Position numbers and translations under genes: made by a program. From CALMEC01 sp031366605 (lineage in GTDB: Bacteria > Actinomycetota > Thermoleophilia > Miltoncostaeales > Miltoncostaeaceae), in contig JANLOO010000002.1 in assembly GCA_031366605.1 (NCBI GenBank), positions 1 through 64,000 of the forward strand: a stretch of 64,000 bases of DNA, given 5' to 3'. The notes beneath the pieces were generated by a model. It did not search any database. It was not told the origin of the DNA and worked only from the letters and a program-made list of their open reading frames with translations. The stretch's first letter is position 1, and the number at the start of each line of letters is the position of its first letter. Of the stretch, positions 57,384 to 64,000 are shown piece after piece.

Positions 57384-57681
57384 CATACGCCGCCCTCACC
57401 ACGGCACTTGGTCGGCCCATGAACCCCTGCCGGGCGGCCCAAACGCTGATGGGGACTTCCATACGCCGCCCTCACCACGGCACTTGGTCGGCCCATGAAC
57501 CCCTGCCGGGCGGCTCAAACGCTGATGGGGACTTCCACACGCCGCCCTCACCACGGCACTTGGTCGGCCCATGAACCCCTGCCGGGCGGCTCAAACGCTG
57601 ATGGGGACTTCCACACGCCGCCCTCAGCACGGCACTTGGTCGGCCCATGAACCCCTGCCGGGCGGCTCAAATGCTGATGGC
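57384..57681. repeat. 76-bp tandem repeat, four copies
   Basis: The 76-bp unit starts at 57384, 57460, 57536 and 57612, with period exactly 76 and only one to three changes between copies, so it arose recently by duplication. Across each junction GGGCGGC pairs with GCCGCCC (26-base loop) into a stable hairpin. It lies upstream of the TadE unit and downstream of a small membrane gene. Because 76 is not a multiple of three, it cannot be a simple protein repeat. A CRISPR is ruled out, since there are no spacers. Confidence 0.95.
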
Positions 57682-57728
57682 GGCTGGATTCACTCCACGG
57701 CTGAGGGTTGTTCTTTCGACGGTCGCTG

Positions 57729-58094
57729 TCAGTACCGGCGGCTCTGGTAGACGATCCAGACGACGACCAGGCTGAGCGCGAAGACCAGTGCCCACAGCCC
57801 GGCAGTCGAGATGGTGTTGGCGAGCAGCGCCGGTCCGGCGGCGACCAGGAATACGATCGCGACCACGCAGACGATGATCACACCCCGCAGGGCGGGTTTG
57901 ATCACGAGCCACTTGAGGTGGTTCTCGCGGAAGTAGCGATAGCCCATCAGCGCAACCGCAGCGACGACCAACACAAGGAAGATCTGGTTGAGCGCCACCA
58001 CACTGGCGTCCAGGCCGTTGCCCCACACAAGGCCGAGGCAGGCGACGGCCGCGAGGATCAGGAAGTTGCGTATGGCGACCAGCCGACGGTTCAT
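57729..58094 (-). CDS. Small four-helix membrane protein
   Basis: The 121-residue product has four hydrophobic helices: FLILAAVACLGLVWGNGLDA, NQIFLVLVVAAVALMGYRYF, GVIIVCVVAIVFLVAAGPAL and a last one at LWALVFALSLVVVWIVYQSR. ATG at 58094 is used. No family is recognised. It lies between the 76-bp repeat and the small Cys-rich gene. Confidence 0.75.
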   Translation of the reverse strand: MNRRLVAIRNFLILAAVACLGLVWGNGLDASVVALNQIFLVLVVAAVALMGYRYFRENHLKWLVIKPALRGVIIVCVVAIVFLVAAGPALLANTISTAGLWALVFALSLVVVWIVYQSRRY

Positions 58095-58127
58095 TGCCGT
58101 CAAGGATCGCAGATGGGGGCCCTGACG

Positions 58128-58301
58128 TCAGCCGCCCGCGGCGTCCTCCACAGACGAGAACCCCACGCACCGCACCACGGGGATGGGCGGGTACTTGGCG
58201 AACCGGGGGTCGGTCTGTGACAACAGACACATCGAAAACGCGGATCGCCTGGTCGACACCACCTGCTGATGACGGCAGCGATCACACAGACCGGCCCCCA
58301 C
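58128..58301 (-). CDS. Conserved small cysteine-rich protein
   Basis: The 57-residue product has CDRCRHQQVVSTRRSAFSMC, SQTDPRFAKYPPIPVVRCVG and a short tail. Four cysteines (CxxC ... C ... C) suggest zinc or iron binding. It resembles a small DUF family often found beside actinobacterial aminoacyl-tRNA synthetase genes. The GTG at 58301 is 19 bases downstream of the thrS stop, so it is likely in the same transcript. It is too short to be noticed by gene length alone. Confidence 0.7.
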   Translation of the reverse strand: MGAGLCDRCRHQQVVSTRRSAFSMCLLSQTDPRFAKYPPIPVVRCVGFSSVEDAAGG

Positions 58302-58320
58302 CGCCCGACCAGGACGTTGC

Positions 58321-60219
58321 TCAGGCGGATTCGGTGGTGACACGCGCTGCGAAGTCGGCGACGCCCATGGCACCGACGTCCTCGCCATGGCGGCCACGCA
58401 CGGACACCTGCCCCGCCTCGGCCTCACGGTCGCCGATGATCAAGAGGTACGGGATCTTGGCGAGCTCGCCATCGCGGATCCGTTTGCCGACCGACTCGGC
58501 CCGGACGTCGGTCTCGACCCGAACACCCTGCTGCACGAGTTGCGCCCGCGTGGCCTCGGCGGCATCGTGATGGCGATCCGAGATCGGCACCACCCGCGCC
58601 TGGACCGGCGCCAGCCACACCGGAAAGTCCCCGCCGGTGTTCTCGATGAGGATTCCCAGGAACCGTTCAATTGAGCCGCTGATGGCCCGATGCAAGATGA
58701 CCGGGCGCTCGTCGACGTCACCACTCGAGGTGTACGACAGGTCGAACTGCTGTGGCATGTAGAAATCGAGCTGGCATGTGCCGAGTTGCCACGCGCGACC
58801 CATGACGTCCGTGACGTGGAAGTCGATCTTGGGTCCGTAGAACGCGCCGTCGCCCGCGTTGACGTCGTACTCGCGGTCGCCCAGCGCCTGGCGCAGCGCC
58901 GCCTCGCCCGCCTCCCACATCTCGGTCGTGCCGGCAGCCTTCTCGGGTCGGGTGGACAGCTTGAGGCGGACGTCGTCGAACCCAAACCGGGCGTAGAACC
59001 TGTCGGTCAGGTCCAGGATCGCACGCACCTCGTCCTGCACCTGGTCGACGCGGCAGAACACGTGCGCGTCGTCCTGTGTGAATGCCCGCACGCGAAACAG
59101 CCCGTGCAACACCCCGGACAGTTCGTGCCGGTGGACGTGGCCAAACTCGGCCAGGCGCAGCGGCAGGTCACGATAGCTGCGTCGGCGGCTGCGGAACACG
59201 AGGCACGCGCCGGGACAGTTCATCGGCTTGACCGCGAAGCCCTGGTCGTCCACCTCGGTGAAGTACATGTTCTCTTTGTAATGGTCCCAGTGACCGCTCT
59301 TGTGCCACAGGTCCTCAGAGAGAATCGTCGGCGTGCGGATCTCGTCGTAGCCCATCGATGCGAGCTCTTCGCGGATCACCCGCTGGATCTGGTTGACGAT
59401 GACCATGCCCTTGGGCAGAAAGAACGGGAACCCCGGTCCGGCGTCGTCGAAGTGAAACAGGTCCATGTCGCGTCCGACGCGACGGTGATCGCGTTTACGG
59501 GCCTCCTCCAGACGCGCCAGGTGGGCGTCCAGGTCAGTGCGGTTGGCAAACGACGTGGCGTAGACACGCGTCAGCATCTGGTTCTTCTCGCTGCCGCGCC
59601 AGTAGGCACCTGCGACCGACAGCAGCTTGACCGGGCCGATGCGACCGGTGTCAACCACGTGGGGTCCGCGGCACAGGTCCACAAACTCGCGCTGCCGGTA
59701 GATCGAGACCTCGGTCTCGCCGAGTCGCTCCAGCTCGTCGACCTGGTCGACCTTGTACGGCTGATCGCGCTCGGCGAAGAACGCGCGCGCATCGGCCATC
59801 GACATGACCGTGCGTTGGAACGGCGCTTTGGACTTGATGATGCGGTTGATCTCGGCCTCGATCGCCGGGAAGTCCGCCTCGGTCAGCGGCCGCGGAAGTT
59901 CGAAGTCATAGTAGAAGCCGTCGTCGATCGCCGGCCCGAATCCGAACTTGGCCCCGGGCACGATGGACACGACGGCCTCGGCCATGACGTGTGCGGCGGA
60001 GTGGCGCATGACCGCCAGGTAGTCGTCGCCGCTCTTGCTGGTAACGATCTGGATGGCATCACCATCGGCGAGTGGACGGGCAAGATCACGGATCTCGCCT
60101 GCGACCTTGGTGGCGACCGCAGCCTTCGCAAGACCCGGTCCGATCGCGGCGGCGGCGTCATGGCCGGTCGCGCCCTGCGGCAGGTCGAGCCGGCTGCCGT
60201 CTGGCAGGAGTACGTGCAT
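58321..60219 (-). CDS. thrS: Threonine-tRNA ligase
   Basis: The 632-residue product has a TGS domain (MHVLLPDGSRLDLPQGATGH), the editing domain (HSAAHVMAEAVVSIVPGAKF), motif 2/3 of class II synthetases (FTEVDDQGFAVKPMNCPGAC, FGHVHRHELSGVLHGLFRVR, HRAISGSIERFLGILIENTG) and the C-terminal anticodon-binding domain (LVQQGVRVETDVRAESVGKR). It charges tRNA-Thr and edits mischarged serine. ATG at 60219 is the start. It diverges from an APH-like kinase 40 bases away. Confidence 0.97.
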   Translation of the reverse strand: MHVLLPDGSRLDLPQGATGHDAAAAIGPGLAKAAVATKVAGEIRDLARPLADGDAIQIVTSKSGDDYLAVMRHSAAHVMAEAVVSIVPGAKFGFGPAIDDGFYYDFELPRPLTEADFPAIEAEINRIIKSKAPFQRTVMSMADARAFFAERDQPYKVDQVDELERLGETEVSIYRQREFVDLCRGPHVVDTGRIGPVKLLSVAGAYWRGSEKNQMLTRVYATSFANRTDLDAHLARLEEARKRDHRRVGRDMDLFHFDDAGPGFPFFLPKGMVIVNQIQRVIREELASMGYDEIRTPTILSEDLWHKSGHWDHYKENMYFTEVDDQGFAVKPMNCPGACLVFRSRRRSYRDLPLRLAEFGHVHRHELSGVLHGLFRVRAFTQDDAHVFCRVDQVQDEVRAILDLTDRFYARFGFDDVRLKLSTRPEKAAGTTEMWEAGEAALRQALGDREYDVNAGDGAFYGPKIDFHVTDVMGRAWQLGTCQLDFYMPQQFDLSYTSSGDVDERPVILHRAISGSIERFLGILIENTGGDFPVWLAPVQARVVPISDRHHDAAEATRAQLVQQGVRVETDVRAESVGKRIRDGELAKIPYLLIIGDREAEAGQVSVRGRHGEDVGAMGVADFAARVTTESA

Positions 60220-60259
60220 GGCGCGAGAGGGTAGCAGCGCGGCATGCAAGGATCGGCGG

Positions 60260-61066
60260 GTGAGCGAGACCGCGCGGACAATTCTGGGAGGCGGACGGTT
60301 TGCCATCACGGTCACAGGTGATGCCGTCACCAAACGCGGCGACCTGCGGGCGCTCGCCCGTGAGGCCTCGGGGCTGCTGCGTGCCGCAGGACTCGACATC
60401 GCGCCACGACTGATCGCGACGCAGCGCGGTGTCATCGTCACTGAATTCCTCGACGGAACCGCACGCGCACTGGACACCTTGCGTCCTTCGGAGGCACGCA
60501 CGCTTGGCGCGACGTTGCGCAGGTTGCACGACAGCCGCCGAACCACGACTGGCGGACGTCCCCAGTGGCCATCCCGTGTTCGTTCGCTCACGTCGTACCG
60601 ACGCCGCCGCGCGGGTGATGCCCTCGCTGCGGCCGGACCGGACCGGCGGCTCGCCGCGTGCATCATCGCCGCGCTGCCGTCGCTGAAGGCCGCCTCTGCC
60701 CGACATCCGTTTCGACTGCTCCACGGAGACTTGGTCGCTGCAAACGTTCTCTGGACCCCTGCCCCGAGGTTGGTCGACTTCGAGTTCTGGCGGATGGGTG
60801 ATCCGGCCGAGGACCTGGCGTATCTGATCGAACTCAACGCCCTGCCCCCAGCCGTCGTCACCGCGGTCCTGGATGGCTACGCGAACGCGCGTGTCGCGGA
60901 ACGCGTCGATGCGTGGCGGCCGCTGTGCGCGCTCGACGCGGGACTCTGGTACCGCCATGAGGGTCAACCAGACCGCGCGGCACAACTCATCAACCGCGCC
61001 GCCCGGTCGGTGGCTCCCAGGCCTGTGCAGACGCCCGCGACCGACGACCGGGTGTCGAGCTTGTGA
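60260..61066 (+). CDS. Aminoglycoside phosphotransferase-like kinase
   Basis: The 268-residue product has the kinase-like catalytic loop HGDLVAANVLWTP and the metal-binding motif LVDFEFWRMGDPAEDLAYLI, where Glu takes the place of the second Asp (DFE). This is the APH/choline-kinase family. The N-terminal nucleotide domain is short. GTG at 60260 is used. Substrate could be a sugar, an aminoalcohol or an antibiotic; no resistance role is claimed. The stop lies at the edge of the repeat array. Confidence 0.8.
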   Translation: MSETARTILGGGRFAITVTGDAVTKRGDLRALAREASGLLRAAGLDIAPRLIATQRGVIVTEFLDGTARALDTLRPSEARTLGATLRRLHDSRRTTTGGRPQWPSRVRSLTSYRRRRAGDALAAAGPDRRLAACIIAALPSLKAASARHPFRLLHGDLVAANVLWTPAPRLVDFEFWRMGDPAEDLAYLIELNALPPAVVTAVLDGYANARVAERVDAWRPLCALDAGLWYRHEGQPDRAAQLINRAARSVAPRPVQTPATDDRVSSL

Positions 61067-61400
61067 CGAGTGTGTCCGCGTCATGTCCAATTGGCCGCGG
61101 CCGTCGCAGCCGAATGGCCGAACCCCACCGGCCAAGCGGCTCGGGTCAAACAGGCCGATGGTGACCATCCAACCGGCGACAGCTGCGTGGCGAGGACCGT
61201 CACATCTCTGTGACACCACGTAACAATTGTCCCCCGCGATCCCAGCCAAATGGCTGAAACCCGAACCGACCATTCGCCGGAATCCCTGTCGTCATCTCAT
61301 CTCACCACCGGAAGTGTGTCGAACCGTCTCGTCTCTGTGCCGAACCATGTAACAAGCAGCCGTCAGGATCGTCGCCAAATGTCTCGTTTGCCGGGCCCTG
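61060..61400 (+). repeat. Three copies of the dispersed intergenic repeat
   Basis: Copies at about 61071, 61196 and 61313 share the motif found at 45.0-45.4 kb. The third has GTGTGTCGAACCGTCTCGTC followed by CCGAACCATGTAACAAGCAG; the second has CTCTGTGACACCACGTAACA. The 54-base spacer (GACCATTCGCCGGAATCC onward) is also homologous to the spacer before the third copy at 45.2 kb. So the unit is about 120-130 bases and is present at two sites in the window. The first copy is the most degenerate. Confidence 0.8.
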
Positions 61401-61591
61401 CGTCCGCGGCGGGGCCGACTGTTGCCACAGGTGGGCGAACACGGGGCAAGTAAACGGGGACCGGAGTCTGGAGTGGGGAGGCTTCGCCGGTTGGTGCGCT
61501 GTGGGCACAGCGGAAGCGGATGGTTGCTGCGAAAAGGGCCTGGGTCCAGGCGATGGGCGCTACGAGAATTCGGTCGCCGTCTGCTTTCTCG

Positions 61592-62110
61592 TCATCCCGA
61601 TGATTCCGCACCGCGACGTGTCATGAGCCGTTCGTCGATGCGGAGCGCAACGCTCAGCGCGTCAACCTTGGCCTCGCCGGATACGTGATCGGCGATGTGC
61701 CAGGCCTCACGGGACAGATGCGCCAACCGAGCAGCACCGTTGGGGCCATCCGCCGCGACCTCGGCCTCGTGCGTCAGGCGATCCAAGATGGCGCCAAGCT
61801 CGTTGTCACTCCACTCCACCCGCCGTCCCGGCCACTCCGCATTCCGGCGGATGAACGACCACAGGATCGCGATCAACGGGAACTTGAGCATCACGACGGC
61901 GAACATGACCCACAGGCTCCGACCGAGCGTGCTGTCCGAGACGCGCGGTGCGAGCACGACGAGCGCGGTGCCGAACATGGCAAACGCGATTGCCGTCACG
62001 AGCAGGATGATGAGCCGGCCGCGGCGCAGCGTCCCATCCCCAGGGCGGTAGAGGTAGCGGTGAAACACACGGGGATTGTCGATGGCGGAGTCGCAAACAA
62101 CAAGCGCCAA
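61592..62110 (-). CDS. Membrane protein with two helices and a charged tail
   Basis: The 172-residue product has two or three hydrophobic helices (LIILLVTAIAFAMFGTALVV, LWVMFAVVMLKFPLIAILWS), then a soluble helical tail (EVAADGPNGAARLAHLSREA). No family is recognised. Its upstream region (62111-62300) is AT-rich (ATTGTAAAGAAAAGG), suggesting a promoter. It is downstream of the second repeat array. Confidence 0.7.
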   Translation of the reverse strand: MALVVCDSAIDNPRVFHRYLYRPGDGTLRRGRLIILLVTAIAFAMFGTALVVLAPRVSDSTLGRSLWVMFAVVMLKFPLIAILWSFIRRNAEWPGRRVEWSDNELGAILDRLTHEAEVAADGPNGAARLAHLSREAWHIADHVSGEAKVDALSVALRIDERLMTRRGAESSG

Positions 62111-62352
62111 CCGTCGTGACCATCACAGCACCCACGTCGAATTGTAAAGAAAAGGTCAAAAACTCTCAAAACCTCTACGTGATTTCAGTCGTCGGCCGAT
62201 ATAGGAAGTGTCACCAACCACCGGCCATCACCCCTCTGACAGCCGGCGGAAGGGACCTCATCCAACCGCGGTGCAACCACCGCAGTGAGGTGCACCCCTT
62301 GTGCCCCTCCTGGCCGCTTCATCCCGGCGGCCCGTCTCATCTCATGTCCCCT

Positions 62353-62379
62353 CCGAACCGGGCCCAGTGTCCGGTTCGG
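62353..62379 (-). terminator. Hairpin after the DM13 gene
   Basis: CCGAACCGG at 62353-62361 pairs perfectly with CCGGTTCGG at 62371-62379 around a nine-base loop. It starts 26 bases past the stop of the leftward DM13 gene. No T-tract is visible, as for the other hairpins in this GC-rich genome. Confidence 0.75.
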
Positions 62380-62404
62380 CGGTTAAGGGCCTTCGGCGGT
62401 GTGC

Positions 62405-63127
62405 TCAGGAGGCGCGCAGGTCCGCCTGGGCGAAGCTCACCGAGAACGCGCGGCACCAGATGACGACGGTCGAATACACCGTGGTGTCGGTGCCCTCCGG
62501 GATCTCGTACTGCTGGTTGCCGATGTTCCCCTTGAGGCGTCCAAGGTCGACCGTGTCGTGCACATCACCGTCGCCGCGCACCGGACCCTTGACGAGGTAG
62601 ACCCGCAGGTCCGGCCCGTTGGCGGTCCCGAAGTCGGTGAAGGTCAAGCGGCGACCGCCTGCGGCGAGATCGACGACCGCGGCGGTCCCATGCGAGGAAT
62701 GGGCACGCGTCTCGAACCCGCCGCGCGCCACCTCGACGTTGCCGGCCGGTGCACTCGACGCAGCGGCGGTCGAACTCCCCGCTGCTTGGCTGACAGGGAC
62801 GCCGGTGGCGACCGCTTCGTTGACCTTGTCATCCCGGACGCTCGTCCAGTAGAAGCCGAACCCGGAGGCGATGACCATCACAACCAAGCCGGTGAGCATC
62901 GGTGCCCTCAACGCGGGTCGACGCGTGGAGACCTGCCGCATCAGCAGGCCTGCCACGACGAACCAGACGATTCCGAGGATGATCGACGTCACGTACCCGG
63001 CTGCGGCCACGCCGGTGACCCAGAGGCCGGCAGCCAACACCACTGCGACCGCAGGCACCGTGGCGAACCACGCCAGGCCAGATGACTTGCCGCTGGATTT
63101 TGGGTTGCTCTGCAGGTGGGTGCCCAT
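62405..63127 (-). CDS. DM13-domain membrane protein
   Basis: The 240-residue product has three hydrophobic helices (FATVPAVAVVLAAGLWVTGV, TSIILGIVWFVVAGLLMRQV, MLTGLVVMVIASGFGFYWTS), a Ser/Ala linker and a DM13 domain at the C-terminus (AGGRRLTFTDFGTANGPDLR, GRLKGNIGNQQYEIPEGTDT and the cytochrome-like cysteine in TVVIWCRAFSVSFAQADL). DM13 domains may take part in extracellular electron transfer. It diverges from the pilB-like gene. Confidence 0.85.
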   Translation of the reverse strand: MGTHLQSNPKSSGKSSGLAWFATVPAVAVVLAAGLWVTGVAAAGYVTSIILGIVWFVVAGLLMRQVSTRRPALRAPMLTGLVVMVIASGFGFYWTSVRDDKVNEAVATGVPVSQAAGSSTAAASSAPAGNVEVARGGFETRAHSSHGTAAVVDLAAGGRRLTFTDFGTANGPDLRVYLVKGPVRGDGDVHDTVDLGRLKGNIGNQQYEIPEGTDTTVYSTVVIWCRAFSVSFAQADLRAS

Positions 63128-63301
63128 CACGCGTTTCCTCGGTCTCGTCCGTTTCTCGGTACAGCATCGACCAGGATGCTTACGCTGGCGTTACATCCCG
63201 CCGATACATACGAGAGGACGTGCGCGGGTACAGGTGCTCCGCGGCCAGGCCCGCGCCGCCCGAGTGACCAGTTCGACAATCGTTTTCCTGAGGAGATGTG
63301 C

Positions 63302-64000
63302 GTGTCTGGCATGCAGGCTCACCCGATGACCCCGCTCACCGCGCCCCCGACGGCGCCTCCGTCCAAGACCCGCCTCGGGAGCGTGCTACTCGACATGGGC
63401 CTGATCTCGGCCGCCGAACTGGCCGAACTGCTGGCCCACCAGCGGTCCGAGGGCGGCAAGCTGGGCGAGCTGCTGGTCGCCCAGAAGCGGCTGAGCCCCG
63501 AGCAGGTTGCGAAGGCCCTCGCCCGGCGACTCGGGGTGGAGTACGTCGAGCTCGCGGTCGCACCCGATACGACCATCACGAGACGGATGGACGACGCGAC
63601 CGCACGAAAGTACCTGGCGCTCCCGATCCGGCGCGACGCCGACGGGCTGCTCGTGGTCGCAATGGCCGACCCACAGGACCTGCCCGCGATCGACGACCTG
63701 CAGATGCTCCTGGGCGAGGCGTTTCGTCCCGTGCTGGCGATGCCGGAGTCGATCATGGCGTACGTCGGGATCGACACCGCGGTGGAGGAACTGGCCGCGA
63801 ACCTCGGCCCGCTGACCGAGCGGGTGGACGACGCGACGTTCCCGGGCGACTTGGCCGTCGGTGAGAACGATGGACCGGTCATCCGGTTCGTCAACTCGGT
63901 CATCGCCCGGGCCGTCTCGGAGCGTGCGTCGGACATCCACATCGAGCCGCAGGAAGGTGAGCTGGTCGTGCGCTTTCGGATCGACGGTGTCTTACGCCTG
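63302..64000 (+). CDS. Type IV pilus/type II secretion ATPase PilB/GspE, 5' part
   Basis: The 233 visible residues form the N-terminal MshEN-type domain (LGSVLLDMGLISAAELAELL, LGELLVAQKRLSPEQVAKAL) and the start of the ATPase domain (IARAVSERASDIHIEPQEGE, VVRFRIDGVLRL). The rest, with Walker A, lies beyond the window. PilB/GspE hydrolyses ATP to assemble pili or secretion pseudopili. GTG at 63302 has GAGGAG seven bases ahead. The TadE-like genes are 6 kb away on the other strand. Confidence 0.93.
   Translation, partial: MSGMQAHPMTPLTAPPTAPPSKTRLGSVLLDMGLISAAELAELLAHQRSEGGKLGELLVAQKRLSPEQVAKALARRLGVEYVELAVAPDTTITRRMDDATARKYLALPIRRDADGLLVVAMADPQDLPAIDDLQMLLGEAFRPVLAMPESIMAYVGIDTAVEELAANLGPLTERVDDATFPGDLAVGENDGPVIRFVNSVIARAVSERASDIHIEPQEGELVVRFRIDGVLRL

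Noticed and set aside
57384..57681. CRISPR-like array
   Set aside because: The units are contiguous with no unique spacers, the unit is 76 bases, and no cas gene is nearby.

Overview
The window is GC-rich bacterial chromosome, with many GTG starts, dense overlapping operons and several secreted or Tat-like proteins. The gene set points to a high-GC actinobacterium: uvrC-rapZ-yvcK, gap-pgk-tpiA-gpmI, an Rv2578c-type radical SAM gene behind an actinobacterial LexA box, and TadE/TadG-like pilus proteins beside a PilB-type ATPase. The protein flavour (SHOCT, Usp-like, DM13, DUF6159, MauE) resembles Thermoleophilia/Solirubrobacterales. That placement is inferred; no rRNA is present to settle it.

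Layout. 1-1.1 kb: a decayed AAA ATPase beside an intact MazEF-type toxin-antitoxin pair. 1.3-4.5 kb: glycine decarboxylase gcvP behind a tandem glycine riboswitch. 4.5-16.4 kb: methyltransferases, a glycosyltransferase, membrane proteins, a thioesterase, a cupin, a cyclophilin, a GNAT enzyme, a gamma-glutamyltransferase, a HAD phosphatase and an ABC exporter. 16.8-20.4 kb: a decaying metal-stress island with a Usp-like gene, an intact SHOCT gene, a wrecked P1B-type ATPase and a dead second SHOCT copy in opposite orientation. 20.4-26.4 kb: a YdcZ transporter, then an operon of a very large PPDK-like protein lacking the PEP barrel and a divergent GAPDH paralogue. 26.6-28.9 kb: a second decay zone with a broken acyl-CoA ligase, a scrambled integrase and a tRNA-Gly.

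29-43 kb: a secreted lipoprotein, argS, an alpha/beta hydrolase, rlmH with an M48 protease and a cyclophilin lipoprotein, then a cysteine-desulfurase-like protein without its PLP lysine followed by TusA and serC. After these come the LexA-controlled radical SAM gene, a cluster resembling methylamine dehydrogenase maturation genes (MauE-thioredoxin, a Cys-rich Tat protein, a membrane/beta-propeller protein) and a nitronate monooxygenase.

43-54 kb is the glycolytic operon (gap-pgk-tpiA, with gpmI downstream) and the uvrC-rapZ-yvcK operon, interrupted by a nuclease lipoprotein and a membrane protein. 54-64 kb holds a Uma2 nuclease, TadE/TadG-like genes with a cell-wall hydrolase fusion, thrS, an APH-like kinase, a DM13 protein and the start of a pilB/gspE gene cut by the window end.

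Two repeat families stand out: an exact 76-bp tandem repeat (57.4 kb) and a dispersed intergenic repeat at 45.0-45.4 and 61.1-61.4 kb. The most unusual genes are the PLP-site-less desulfurase paired with TusA, the barrel-less PPDK fusion paired with a GAPDH-like protein, and the mau-like cluster.
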